Below, piece by piece: positions 43,400-56,876 of a stretch of DNA of 64,000 nt. Both the position numbers and the translations under genes were made by a program. The stretch is from Elysia chlorotica. Taxonomy: Eukaryota > Mollusca > Gastropoda > Plakobranchidae. Positions within the stretch are counted from its first letter, which is position 1. Each line of letters starts with the position of its first letter. The stretch lies in NCBI GenBank assembly GCA_003991915.1, contig RQTK01000926.1:123045-187044 (forward strand), given 5' to 3'. The notes under the pieces were generated by a model. That model did no database searches. It saw nothing but the letters and a program-made list of their open reading frames with translations, and had not been told where the DNA came from.

Positions 43400-45971
43400 T
43401 TTGATCGGCGGTCCTAAGTACCTGGAACCTCCGATTTAAAACTAGTTCGTGACTGTCGCAGAAGGAAGCCCAAATCCAAATCGTAATGTTTTGCCATCAC
43501 ATTGGGTGGAGATGATAAAATAGGGATATCTCATTTAACAGGGGAAAGGTCTGAAATATTTCAAATTGGTCAAGACCAGTTGCTCTTATGTACATTCGTA
43601 ATTATACTTAATGCTAGTAAAAAAATAATTTCATATCGTTATTATGTTGCGTAAAAAAAGTTTTACTATCCTTTAATTATATGTGACAAAAACGTTCAAC
43701 AGGATATGTTTTTATCTTTCACTCCCACCCCACCATAGCCCAAACTCAATTGTCCCCAAATATTTTCTGTATATTTTCTTTGTTGGTGTAGGCCTACTAA
43801 TTGGCATAGCAGGAAATTTTTTGCCTGAAAATGAAATTTGCAAAAGTGATCATGTGCTTTAAGGAGGTTAATAATGTTACTGAGGCATGTTACATGTACC
43901 CTACATAAATATCGTCCTAATTATCGCTCATAAAATAAAAAAAGATATAAATCTAGGCCTACTATTTATTTACTTAATGTCGATTTAAATCTAGATTTGT
44001 ATCGCACTTTCGATATAATATTCTACACACAAAAAACATAATCATGGACAAACCCATTTGCCTTTAGATCTAGGTAAAGAAATCTAGGTCTAATGTGAAT
44101 GAAAAGATCCTTCTATTTTCTCACTCCATAAAAATTCCAGAGAAAATTGTATGCTTTCCAAATTGAAATGGAAGTTTAAACTACAATTATTATGAGACAA
44201 TAATATGAAGATCTAGAACTAGATCGAAAAAAGACCCTTAAAACTTTCAAGAGGAACAGTATCTCTGTATCAAAATAATTACACTTATCTTTAACTCTAA
44301 AGATCTATTTAGCTTCCTACCGAATCTGCATGGCTAGAATGGAGATTTATTAATTTGTAGAAAAAACATAATCGGAAGTTCTCTAAATTAGTGATAGAAA
44401 GAATAATATTATAGGCCCTATTGAACGCTAAATTTCATTGATTGTAGTAAAACAGGAGACGCGCATGGAAATGATAGTGCGTTTATGTAACGCATTTTAA
44501 ACATTGATTTCCTTTCAACTATTCTAATCGTTTCCTGAGACAGATTTCTGTCATTACACACACACACACACACAGAAACACACACTGTGATTTGTACCAA
44601 CAGTCAGGCACATTTTATTGTAATGAGACCAAAAAAACAAAATAAACGAATTTAGATGTTATGCTAAGCATTATTTATCCCCGAGAATCCTACAAATAAA
44701 AAAGGTCATCCAAGATGGTCGCCAAGATGAAAAATCTTTGAAGTGTTGTATTTATTAGTGAGTCTTTTAGAATGTTTTCAGACATGGGGAATCCAATGAA
44801 AAAATGTACGGTGTTAATGCATATAAACATCACACTGACCGAATTCATGTTAAAAACCAAGGTGGCTGTTAGGATAGCTTTTCCTATGTTATATTTTGAA
44901 TAGTGTTTTGTAAATGTCATTGTGCGTGTCTTTGAACCGGTTCTGTGTTTGTTGGGTTTTTGTGTATTCATGATCTGTGTTCATTGTGAACGTTTGTCAG
45001 TATTGCGTGTTCTGGAAAGTTCTAATGTAACCTTTAAATAGAGAAGACATTTGGGATCTCGGCACTTTTGGTCGGGTCCTGTTCTTGTGCGGTATGTTAT
45101 GTTAGGTACGTTAACGTTTATGTTGTATTTGTAAAAGATGTTATAGAAGAAGTATTTTTCTCATTTAAAATGCACATTTATATTATTCTATTCTAGTTAA
45201 TAAACCTTTTGATGCAGTCAATGTGTTTGTTTGCTCATTTGTATTTTCACCACTGAGATATGTCCTAACAGTGGCCGCCGTCCATTTTTAAACCGTAATT
45301 CCTCATATGTTTGCCACACAATCATATACGAGGATCATTATTTATATGTTTTCAGACATACTAAATTCAACCCAAAAGGATATTAAACTGATAAAATGCA
45401 TATAAAGTAATACCAGTGCCACAATCATTTTGAAAGTTAAAATAGACATTATCTGACCTTTCATATGAATGGTCAAAGTCGGGATGTATACAAACATGAT
45501 ACCTCATTGTCGCAGTCCTCACTGCAATAATAAAAAGATAGACTTTTAAGAGCCGTGTTGTCATGATTATCTGCATTATTCCATCTCTTTGTTTGCATCG
45601 AAACATAAGGCATTGGTTCGAGCAGCATCCTCACTCTCTTCTTTAATTTTATCGTCTGGAAATACTGTAAAAAAAAAAAAAACAATTTTCCACTGGGTGT
45701 ATATCGTCCGTTCACTGCGCAGTAGCAGAGCTACTTTTGTTGTCCATTGATCCAGTTTCTGTTCAGGTGAGATCGTACAGACGTACCTAATTATAATGTC
45801 TTTCCCACACAGGCCGGTAAACGCCCATGGGGTCATCAACAACGTAGAAAATGCAGATTTGGGTTTCTCAAAAGACCACCACATCTCGAATGCAATCTTT
45901 TATTATCTTCTAGCAAATTACTGCACATTGATGAAGCCCGCAAAGGCGTGGAACATGGGACTTGACTTGAC
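43400..45971. other. 5' flank of the MARCH gene and AT-rich spacer
   Basis: The likely promoter side of the minus-strand MARCH gene. It contains a (CA)n at about 44558-44580. No other exon is recognised. Confidence 0.45.
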
Positions 45972-46146
45972 TTATGCCACTGGGTCCCCGGAGGAACATA
46001 GGGCCAAAGCAACGCCTCTCCATCTGACTCGGTTTTGGGCATCCCTCTTCAGTTCAGTCCATGTCCTGCCAGCACTCCTAATCTCTGCCTCCATACTTCT
46101 TCGCCATGTCTGTTTAGGTCGTCCAACTTTCCGCTTGCCCTGTGAG
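45972..46146 (-). mobile_element. 3' end fragment of a non-LTR retrotransposon reverse transcriptase ORF
   Basis: On the minus strand it reads QGKRKVGRPKQTWRRSMEAE, continues with TWTELKRDAQNRVRWRGVAL and ends CSSGDPVA then TAA (45972-45974). The G-R-P-x-x-T-W-R-R ... A-Q-x-R-x-x-W-R pattern is the C-terminal tail common to RTE-like and related LINE ORFs. The fragment is truncated at a GTA microsatellite. A 117-residue reading on the opposite strand here is a shadow of it. Confidence 0.75.
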
Positions 46147-46239
46147 TAGTAGAGTAGTAGAGTAGTAGTAGAGAGTAGTAGTAGTAGTGTAGAGTAGTAG
46201 TAGTAGTAGTAGTAGTAGTAGCAGCAGCAGCAGCAGCAG
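46144..46239. repeat. (GTA)n-(GCA)n compound repeat
   Basis: GTA units with GAG interruptions, then GCA units. It is followed by a segment that recurs after the gap. Confidence 0.95.
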
Positions 46240-46362
46240 AAGTAGTTATCGCGCTAAATGCTAACCACATCATGCTTTGTATATTATATACAATAACGCA
46301 CAAGTGCCCTTTCAAAGTCGGCTAGTGCACCACCTTTAACCTGACGAGAAGGACACTTCGCA

Positions 46363-46560
46363 NNNNNNNNNNNNNNNNNNNNNNNNNNNNNNNNNNNNNN
46401 NNNNNNNNNNNNNNNNNNNNNNNNNNNNNNNNNNNNNNNNNNNNNNNNNNNNNNNNNNNNNNNNNNNNNNNNNNNNNNNNNNNNNNNNNNNNNNNNNNNN
46501 NNNNNNNNNNNNNNNNNNNNNNNNNNNNNNNNNNNNNNNNNNNNNNNNNNNNNNNNNNNN
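46363..46560. other. Assembly gap (198 N)
   Basis: A run of N between two copies of the same repeat block. Confidence 1.
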
Positions 46561-46601
<41 letters not shown>

Positions 46602-46697
46602 CAGCAGCAGCAGCAGCAGCAGAAGTAGTTATCGCGCTAAATGCTAACCATATCATGCTTTGTATATTATATTTTTTCGAGAAGGACACTTCGCGGC
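46561..46697. repeat. Second copy of the (GTA)n-(GCA)n block and its flank
   Basis: GTA and GCA units followed by AGAAGTAGTTATCGCGCTAA, ATGCTAACC and AGAAGGACACTTCGC, all also present at 46236-46362. Copy A has about 57 extra bases (about 46291-46348) that copy B lacks. Confidence 0.95.
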
Positions 46698-47126
46698 CTC
46701 TTCAGTTTTCCGAAATTCAAACATTTCGCGGTTGCCCATTCCTTATTCAAATGGAAGTGGAAATGATATAATAGTTGAACTTCTTTTACCACTAAACATT
46801 TTCCCGGAATGTTTACGCGAAAAAATGAAAATTACTATTGGCCTCCTTTTCAACGGATTATGCCCAAAAATCAATTCCATAATTTATGAAAGTGAAAGAA
46901 ATTAATTTTGTCTATCCGTTATTCAAACACGTCTTGCCTAATAATAAAGAAACTGTCTTCTTTATTTTGTGCTTAAGATTGATTTTATGATCTATACATC
47001 ATTATTGACGGTCTCACCATTTTCCACTCATAAATCTATTTGTGTAAATTTCGATGGTTCAATTATACATTTTCTTATTATTATCATTATCATTATTAAC
47101 AATATCACTTTTTCATTTATTCATTT

Positions 47127-47160
47127 ATTATTATTATTCTTATTATTCTTATTCTTATTC

Positions 47161-47200
<40 letters not shown>

Positions 47201-47212
47201 CATTATTACCAT
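47127..47212. repeat. (ATT)n microsatellite
   Basis: ATT units interrupted by CTT. Confidence 0.93.
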
Positions 47213-48734
47213 TATTTTTTTTCTAATTCTTATCAAAGGCCCTTATTGCGAAAACGGTTATTTAGTTTTTTCTTCGATACAAACCTGTATGTTTCATAGT
47301 TAAATTTTGATTTTCTACAGCAGTTACGGCCTGATAGGGTGAGGTCTTTTAACGCTTTCTTTGCCAAAATCATTCGCACTTCTGAAATCGTACACCTCTG
47401 CCGTCATTCGCCTCCGTGTGACGTTTATTCATGACAAACAGCGACAACCTCGTGAGGGGATTCTTACGCAATGGGTGATGGAAATATTGTAGTCTTTTGG
47501 TTGGATTATCCAGACACATAGATGTGGACTTGGCCCTTCCAGTAGACCAGCAGGGCGGGGACTAACTTGGGACAGAAAGCCCGCGATTTTATGCAGCAGA
47601 AACTTATATCAGATGACTGGCGTGCCTTTCTTTTTTGGGTGTCTGAATAGAGAAAGCGGCGCAATACGCCACGGATTTAACGGTAAAAAATTTAGTCTAA
47701 AACCATTATTTTGCTGTGGATACAGTACGGATGAAAAAAAAATAGCAAGAAGTTGGGTAAGATAAATGTGTGGTATGAAGAACTTTCAGGCCTTTCGGAC
47801 ACACGTAGTGCTAGTTTGAAGTGCTAATTATCTATAGATGTCTATTACATAATCATCAGTTTTTCTCTTGGATTGTTTCCACTACAACTATTTTAGGTAG
47901 ATACCTCGCCATTTCGCGGTGAGCTAAAGCCAACATTATTTTATTCACAAAACTAGTTATTTTTTTTTTGCTGAAGGTACTGACACCCAAAAATATTTTA
48001 TGAAAAAGTGGTAGACTTTAGGAGTTTAATAAACAATGGATTTAACTCCCATTTAAATGTGGGTATTGACTCCGGAGCATGCAAGTCGTACACAGCTGTT
48101 TTGACATATTATATATTTGTGTGCAACTTGAGGTCGGTATTGGCAACTATGTCCAAAAATATGAATCGGAAAATATCTAGCTTAGATATTATTAGGTGGT
48201 TTAATGATGGAAGTACTTTAAGAGAATAACTATTATTAGTCTATTGATGCTTAGAGAAGATACTTTTTGAAAACTTGTTTGGATCGGCCCAAAAATACTA
48301 GTGCATTGTTGTAACATTCCAAGCTGCTTTTGTGATACAGTGCAGAGTGAAGAATAAAAATTAAAGTGGTGTACTTATTGCAATGTAAACAGAGTAGCCT
48401 AAAGGATACCATAGTTTTAGGAAAAGAATGGATAGGGCGACTTTTTACAGGAGCTATAGGTTCTAATCCTGATCGGACCGACTTGTTCCTTACAGATTGC
48501 ACCGATGTTAGTTCTGCTTAGAGAGCCCTAAGGCAGCACGTAGATTAGACGTAGTCTCGCTGTGTTATATCTAACGCTCTAACTTTTATTTCAGTCCGGT
48601 TCACCTGTCAGAGGGAGTTTTTTTTTTTCAAATTACCGTAATAAAAATAATACTTGTAACTAAAATTCACTCATTTTTTAAAACAATAGTACGACTAACT
48701 TGTAATCAAAGAGAGCTAAAACTATCGTAAAAGT

Positions 48735-48801
48735 CACATTTACATTTGGCCTGCACAAGATCACGATTCACATTTACATTTGGCCTGCACAAGATCACGA
48801 A
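48735..48801. repeat. Tandem duplication of 34 bp
   Basis: CACATTTACATTTGGCCTGC followed by ACAAGATCACGA occurs twice, head to tail, nearly identical. Confidence 0.95.
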
Positions 48802-49703
48802 TTGAAATCTGGCTGCATCAATCAAAAGGTTAATATGAAACCGTGTTTAGTCCTACGCACTTCTAGGTTTTCATGATGTCCTCGCACGGGGGAGGTAAGC
48901 GTGATCGTTCAAGTGGATATTAAATATTCCTCACCTTCCTCCGAAGAATGGCGGCGCCGAGCATCGGTTAAACATAACACGATCTGTTGAGGCCGTGGGC
49001 CTATTTCCACAGACGAGTTGTATTGTGAACTTCAATTCGTAATATAAAGAAACTGTAGGCTACGTTTACGCTGAGTAGTGGAGTGAATGTGTTGGAGGAT
49101 AGCATGTTCAACTCTGGTTCATAGGCAGATTGAAATAAACACAACGTTATTTCTGGAACCTCCGTTTTAGGATCAAAGACTGATTAATCATGTTTGTATT
49201 CCACAATGACAGAGTAAATAAAAGGTTTTAGTGACAGGAGGCCTGAAAAGAAGTAGTTTTAAACAATGATAAGTTACAATGTTGAAGTTGTTTGAAAGCG
49301 TTCGTCATCGAGATAAGCAGTGGCAGTGTATATAAAGAAAATCTGTACCGGTGATTTTAACTTCATCTAGAATTATTACCTTGTAGGAAATAACTATTTT
49401 AATCTTTGTTCTTCAACGCTATTACCAAAATGGTATGGTTTTCATCGAAACTCGGAAAGTCTATGTAAACAAAAAGTTATGCCGCTTTTGTTTTCTTAAG
49501 TCTGTAACTTAATACGAAAATATAACACAAGTGTGAAGTACGTATAAAAATTCTGGAAATAGCTTCAATTTCCTTTTTTATGTTAATAATTAAAGTGGAC
49601 TTTGTAAAATTATTGTGCTTCATGGTTTTCACATGAGATGATTGCTTTGGGGTTTCTGTCAATCTCCATTTAATATGTTTTGTTTATCTGATATTCCTTA
49701 CAG

Positions 49704-49778
49704 TGAGATGTCCAACTCTTATTTAACCTTTCTGACGATCGTTGCACTGAAGGAAGTCACCGTAGCTCATGGCCAGGG
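49704..49778 (+). CDS. Spatzle-like exon 1: start codon and signal peptide
   Basis: The acceptor TTCCTTACAG ends at 49703, so a non-coding 5' exon probably lies upstream. ATG at 49708 opens MSNSYLTFLTIVALKEVTVA, a short hydrophobic leader. The donor GTAAGT at 49779 is consensus and leaves phase 2. Confidence 0.65.
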
Positions 49779-52700
49779 GTAAGTACTGAGCTGTAAAATA
49801 CAATCATGGACTTCAGACATAACTCATTGATAACAGAGAATACAAGTAACATTTAAAACGTGAAAAAAAAAAACAGAACAGATCAAATTTTAGACTTAAT
49901 ACTACTTATTCTCTGTCATGAAAAAAATAATAAACAGTAGAAAATCCGATGCAGGTTAGAGCCCGTTTAAGAGGCCGAATTGTATCCCTACTCGTCTGGG
50001 CGTTGTCAGTGTACTCGTAATGTATACGCTCTGGGGTCCCGTTGCGGTACATGAATTTTGATCGAAGACATGCTTTAACTAGGATAGTGCTTTGTTTTCT
50101 CCAAACAAAGATGTGAGCCTGGTAGCGTTAGGTTATGTTTCCAGCCCCGCTCTGACGGCTGCGCTTTAGCTATACTTGTTGGGTCGGTGTCGATATTAGC
50201 GTAATATGACCAGCCAAGTTTGCGCCCAAAGATTTCACTATAATTTTGTATGTGATGCTTCTGCCCATATTCAAAGTAATAGTGCTGCATCATTGTAGAT
50301 CTAGACTTTCACGGACAAGCCACAGATCGGCCTGTGCTGCTCTCACGTAAACGCTATCAGTTTGTTTTAGCCTCACTTCCTCTGAGCCAACGACCGTGCC
50401 AAAGTAGAGGCTGAAAAATTTCTCCTCGCCAACCTCGCCACCCTTGGTTAATAAAACAGCTGCGCATGACTCACGGGTTAGAGACACGTTACATAATATG
50501 TAGAACAATGTGACGGACCGCCGCAAAATATGCACGCCACATGTTGAAATGTTAAGCATCAATGTAAGGCCCTACTACTTGCCTAGAGAATTCACCTCTG
50601 TAATTATAAACTTTGCCATTATCCCCGAAACGAATCTTGGGCCCGAGGCAATCAAACTGCTGATATCAGGCATCAACGATGAGGAAACTAGATCACCTGA
50701 TGCCGTCAAACTCTACGTTGGTGATTTCAATCATTGTCTTCTGGATACTGCTCTACCACAGTATCATCAATACGGTCACGTGTGCGACAAGAGGGACGAC
50801 GACTTTAGACCTGTGTTACAGTAACATCCCAGATGAAGTCCATCCAACCATTGGGAGCGTCTAACTACAACGTATACCTTATTCCTAAATATCGACCCGT
50901 GATGAAAACGAAGAAGCCCACCACCCGAACTGTCAAAGAATGGTCTGAGGAAAAAACAGAGCAACTTCGTTCCTGTTTCGAAAGTACAAACTGAGACGTT
51001 TATAAATGATATAAATAAACTAAAGGACACGATGCATTGTCATTTTTCTTTCTGTGAGGGTAAGGTTGTGACAATATATCATGGATCACTAGAGAATATG
51101 AAGAACTACTAAGAGAAGAAGGGTTAGCTTTTAGAAATATACAGAAAGATAAAATGAAAGATATTGTAAACAGATTAACTTAATGGCAGACAATGCACAG
51201 ATAAATATAAAGAAAAGATTGAAAGTAAGTTCAAGGAAAATAATTATTATGAAACATTATGTAAAACACCTTGAAAAACTATGACTAGATTACGGCCCTG
51301 TTAAAGATACCTTGGAAGTACAAAGCAAAAGATCACATCCAGGTGAATGTTACACATTTTACTGTCGTTTTGATTGCCAAGATTTCAATAAAAATCACGA
51401 GGAGTTAGGAGAGCAGTTTATGAAGGAGTCATGAGAGAATCATTATGGGTGTTTGAATCTCGAAGAAGAGTCGGTGGCGTGTCAGTTCAAAAACGTAAAT
51501 GTAAACAAAAAAGCTATGGTCCTGACAAGGTTAAGGCCAAATTCTTAGACGGTGTTGGCACAGATATTTACATATATTTTTAATATGTTATTGCAAACAC
51601 AGACAATATCAGCAGTGTGGAAATTATACCTGTCCACCAAGGACTACTAGAGAAAAGGCACTAAAACACTATTAATTAATTTGCGAACAATTCTTGCCTA
51701 ATTGGAACAATAACAAACAACGACAATTTTTACTTTGAAGATATTGACAAAATTGTGTCATGTTGCGAGATTAACTTTTAAAATGTTAACATTAATAAAT
51801 GAAAAGAGATGACTTTTTATTTTAGACGAAACGAGCCACCTGCTTTAACACCGCTAAAAATAAAAGGCGTACAAGTTAAAGCTATTGACACATGCAAATA
51901 TCTCGGCCTCATCATTAATTGATTGTAAACTTTCTTTTACCACAAATATTGAAAGCTAATCAACGACTGTACTTTTTAAATAAATTAAAGTCTTACAATG
52001 TCGACTACAATATTATGAACATTTTTTATGTCTCCTTTATCAAAAGTTTAATATTTTTCGGAATTACATGTTTTCGAGGAAACCTATCAAAAACCCATAT
52101 CAAAGAGTAGAAAAAAAATAAAGCTTCCCAAATAATTGGCTGTGAACTAACCCCTTTCAAAGCCATGTGCGTTCTAAAAGTAATGAATAAAGCTAAATGT
52201 ATAACATCAGCCATAAACCCCCTCTTTATAGTGAATATGAAACACCACAAACGAAGTAACAGATAATTATCAAAAGGGTCAGAACAGACAGATATAAAAA
52301 CTCGTTTATAGCGGCTGCTATCAGATGGTTACACAATTTCTATACTTAGCGGACTTGTGTTTGTGTGTATCTTGTACGAATGTATACGCATAAGGTACCT
52401 GTTTCTTAATATTATGTATGCCTGGCAGTGTTCAATTTTATCAATGTACAAAATCTGACGATTTAATAAAAAATCTAAGCCGTTCTGTAAATATGTAGAG
52501 TAAAGTTTAAATCGAACCCACTTACGAAACATTCAAAACTTTTAATGACCATCTTGACTTTAACGCAACTTGGTGTAAATCTTTGAATAAACAGTAATAT
52601 TGAATTTCCTCTTAAGCCCTAGTGATAAAATTTCGAAGGAAACGTTGAACCAGTATAACACGCCACTCCAACCCCCTCCCCCTCCCCGCCAAAATACTCT

Positions 52701-55700
52701 AGAGTCTGTAGGCGGTTGCTATACAGACTCTATCTATGCGAAAATGACTCTAGAGTCTGAAAATAATATAAATGACTATAAATGTTTATAAGTAGACATT
52801 GTAGCAAATACATTTTTACATGAAACATGAGCATATGAAATCTAAATGAATTCTTTAGTGTTTTATTGCAATGTTTTCTTGGCTAGTGATGCAAGTAATT
52901 GAATGCTTCCTCAGGTTCGCCTTTAGCACTGAGCTCTCCTATTGGCAGCTGTCGTCTGGGATGCGCGGTCTGTTCCGTTCAGAGATGGAACTCTTGAAGA
53001 ACACAGGTACGATCTGATGGGCCATTCGTGACACACAATCACGCGAAACAAGATACGGTGCAATGAGATAATTGTTTACCCACATGGTAAATTTAGGTGT
53101 TGTCATTAACATGAAAACAAAACATGAGTATACCACATAGATACCTCTCTCTCACCCCTCCCCCCCCCCTTTCTTTCTGTCTCTTTCTCATTTTCTCTCT
53201 AGAAGACAGTTTTATAGTTAAAATAATCTCAGCATTAATGTGATAATGTGATGTCGCGTGGAGATAGATATACTAGTTTCCAGAGTGTAACTAAGGAAGG
53301 GTGATGTGACAGGAGGAGTGCCAATGGGATTCACCAATTCAGAACTAAACGCACAATATATAGATTGTATAGATATGTAAATTGTAATAGCTCAGGGGAA
53401 TTTGTAGTGTAAAACTTTTCAGGACGTCCGTTCTTTATAATTATATAGAAATTTCTTTTTATGGAAGTGTGTAATAGATTAAAAACAGCACCTTGTGTGA
53501 TTTGGAAAAATATTATTAACCATAAGATGACATTATTCTTACTAGCTAACAGCACGGGGCAGAAGTCCTGAAACTAAATTTTTTAGATTTGTCATTTCCA
53601 GAAGGAAAAACCTCCCACCTCAGAACAATTTTGTTCTATGCTTTCTATGATTTATACAAATTCTTAACGAAATTCGTAAAATGTGAAGCAATGTACCTAT
53701 TAGAATTATCAATCACTAACAAAATTTAATGAGTTCAAATTAATACGCTCGTTCTCTATGCTTCAATTAATATTCTTTCAATAAACTTTAAACAAATAAC
53801 CAAGAGCTTATCGGAGCAATAAAATTAATAATAAGTCGATTTTGCAAAAAAATAAATTTAATGTTACTGTCGTGACGTTTCTACTTGGCATTTATGATGA
53901 ACTTACCTACAAAAGTTTCTTGGCTGCAAGATTTTGGACTTTCTGAAGTTTGTTTAGTTGGTCCACTGAGAAACCAGAGAGTAGGTTCTTCCCCTTTTGA
54001 GATGGTACAACATAACTTGATTTTTTTTAAACTTGCCTGTCATCTTCCTAAGATCAGAGGGCTTTCCAAACAAAACAATTTCAACTTTGACTTATTTGAG
54101 TTGAAGATTATTTTGTGTCACCAACGCTTTAAGATCTAATATACAGTCTTTTGTGGTCGAAATTAACAAGCGACGATATTAGAAATAGTATAAGTTCTCA
54201 TTAAAACAAAACGTTTTTTGAGGAAGGCGGTCGCTGTTTACATTTCCCAGAGACAATAACATTTCCGTACGAGTTGACTCAATCTTTGTGCGTTGATCTC
54301 TTGGTTTATTTTCTGAGGATCAACTACCAGTCTTTTATTTTAATGTACTTTCTTCCTTTTAAAATTTTAATCTGTAAATATATAGATCAAAATGCTGTGT
54401 CTCTCATTACAAGCAAACCGAAGCGTTCAAAATTAAGGCGCGTATAGTTACCTGGAAATATTTTCAATTTTTCATTGGTCACACGTAAAGTCGAGAACGA
54501 GAATGCGTCCATCGAGAGTGGCATCCACAGTACAGGATATGGAGTTCCTAAATTTTATAATCCATGTTCCACACATTTTTATTCAACAAAAAGCACAGTA
54601 TTATCAAGAAAAACGACGTTAGTATCTTTTGTTTATCATTTGACCATTTGACTGTTTTGAACTCGGAGAGTAAAGCTGCGCTGTGCAGCTACCTCAATAT
54701 ATCTCTGTTTTGAAAAAAAAAAAAGTAGGTCTAGATCGCGATTTAGACATCTAAAGAAGAAGGTGCTCTCTGCAATTATGGCGAAGCTCTTTCTTGTTTA
54801 CTGGTGTGCAGAAAACATAGAAAACGCAACGAATAGCCTTGTTGGATGGAGTGAAAAGCTGGATCTGTCCATTTCAGAAGATACATCATACAATGATTTT
54901 GTTTCTTAAGCAGTATTTCTACTAGGCTCTTACTTTTCCTCTATTGCTTTTCAATGTTGTAGTGCTTTTATCTGGCGGACCTTCTCAACCGCGGATTCAC
55001 ACCATATGGATCAATTCACAGAGCTTCCTTGTGAACCACCAAGATGTGGAGAAAACCATCTCAGAGTTCATGCTGGACAACCAGATTCGCGGGGTGGGCT
55101 CGGTGGAGTTCAACAGCGGTCGCTATGTTCAGGGATGCTGCCCACAGTAAGCCAGTAGCTCTTTCTCTAATTTAACAACGAACACATCTCGGATATATTT
55201 GGATGTAGATGTATACTAGCCTGGTTTCTTGCAATTATAAACGCTTTGTTTTGTTAGTTTGTTTGTAAGAAAAACGGGTTCCTCAGTATTGTATCATAAC
55301 AGTTTACATCTATATATCTTAAGTCTTAAATATACAGGACGTGGGAATTCTTTTTGACACTTATTCTCTGTAACCTGTGAGGGAATTATAATGTGAGACA
55401 GACAAAATATATTTTACTCCAAATATACATCAAACCTTTTACAACATAATCATTAGAATAAAAATATAATCCTACAAGTCCTCGATAAATAATGCGTTCT
55501 ATTTAAGTAGTAACGCCTGATGTTTGTTCTTTTTCACAACAGTGTTAACTTTAAATAATAAACATGCGAATGTATGAACATGGCTTTATAGATTTTAAAG
55601 ATTTAATATAATTATCGAAACGTAACGTTTATGAAATCTAGTTTTATTGCAAGATATTGAACTGCTATTGTATTCGATTTTGTTGGCAGGGAAGTACAAA

Positions 55701-56803
55701 AGGAGTCTAGCACAAAAATCGAGCAACATCCCAAAAATAGTCCTCTATAATTCATACGGATTCGCAGCCTTATTTTTTTTTATTTTGGCTTCAGTTATGA
55801 CATCTCCTATGATATCTATCTTTTGGACTCGACAACAAAAATATTTGCAATGCTAGTCAAGTAAATAGTACTTTTCAATTGCCTGATTCTTCCTATATAT
55901 TCTTATGTTTTGTGTGTTGTTACAAATACTTTTTATCCTTTCTATCCTATCAGACTTACATTTTACTCAGCAATTGATTCTCTTCCTAACATCAATGGTG
56001 TCAGAAAGTATCTGGTGCATTTTGAGAAAGAGGGCAAATACCAGTACGTCCCTTTCTCTCTTTGCGCGTAAGTACAGCGAATGAAATGTGAAAGATACAC
56101 TCAACACAAGAACTAATCAGACTTTAAGAGAAAAGGTTTTTCGAACAATCTTTTAAAAAAGAATGTTCGTAAAAAACTCAGCTTTTGAAATCTGCGAAAA
56201 TGTGTTTGCCCAACGGCGTTCACTAAATCAATGTACAATCGGGGCCTCTCCATATAGACTTGATGCTCATCTTAGGTGGTAGAGATATGTGGGGTTTTTT
56301 TTTATTTCAAATTCAAGATAATCAACTACACGGTTTTTTTTTTCTCTTTAAGAGGTCTGTCTATCCTAAAATCCCCACGAATTTCATGGGTTTCCACATT
56401 GTGTTTATTCTCTTTTAACTTTTAAATAAATAAATTAAAATACTAAAAAGGTAATTTCAACAAGGTTACATCCGACAGGAAGGCGCGCAAGAGATGTCAA
56501 GTTTCCCTTAGGGATCAATAAATGTGTTCTGTATTACATCGATCGGCTAATTTATTTATCCGATTTTGTCCCCTGTAATTCCCTTGTAATTCGTTGAGTC
56601 GGTGTCAGTATAATGTGGACCAAGTGAGACAGGAGTTATCGTATCCCCACCCTGTCAGTTGTCGGTCCCTCCACGATATTATAGCCTATAATTATAGTGA
56701 TATAGTGCTGACGTTAAATGTTAAGCCTACTCAACTCAACTCAACTCATCGACTGTTTCTATTTTCATCCTTACCTTAGGTGAACAGTCTTACATTTCCA
56801 TTG

Positions 56804-56876
<73 letters not shown>

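Larger units (their letters stand above)
46698..49703. other. AT-rich spacer upstream of the Spatzle-like gene
   Basis: It contains an (ATT)n tract at about 47127-47212 and a tandem duplication of 34 bp at 48735-48801. The non-coding first exon and promoter of the Spatzle-like gene probably lie here but cannot be placed. Confidence 0.45.

Noticed and set aside
45796-46149. 117-residue + strand open frame
   Set aside because: It is the antisense of a LINE reverse transcriptase tail; the opposite strand carries the conserved G-R-P-x-x-T-W-R-R pattern.
54778-54909. 43-codon open frame starting MAKLFLVYWC
   Set aside because: Considered as an extra exon of the Spatzle-like gene, but exons at 52915 and 54963 already join in phase and it lacks fitting borders.
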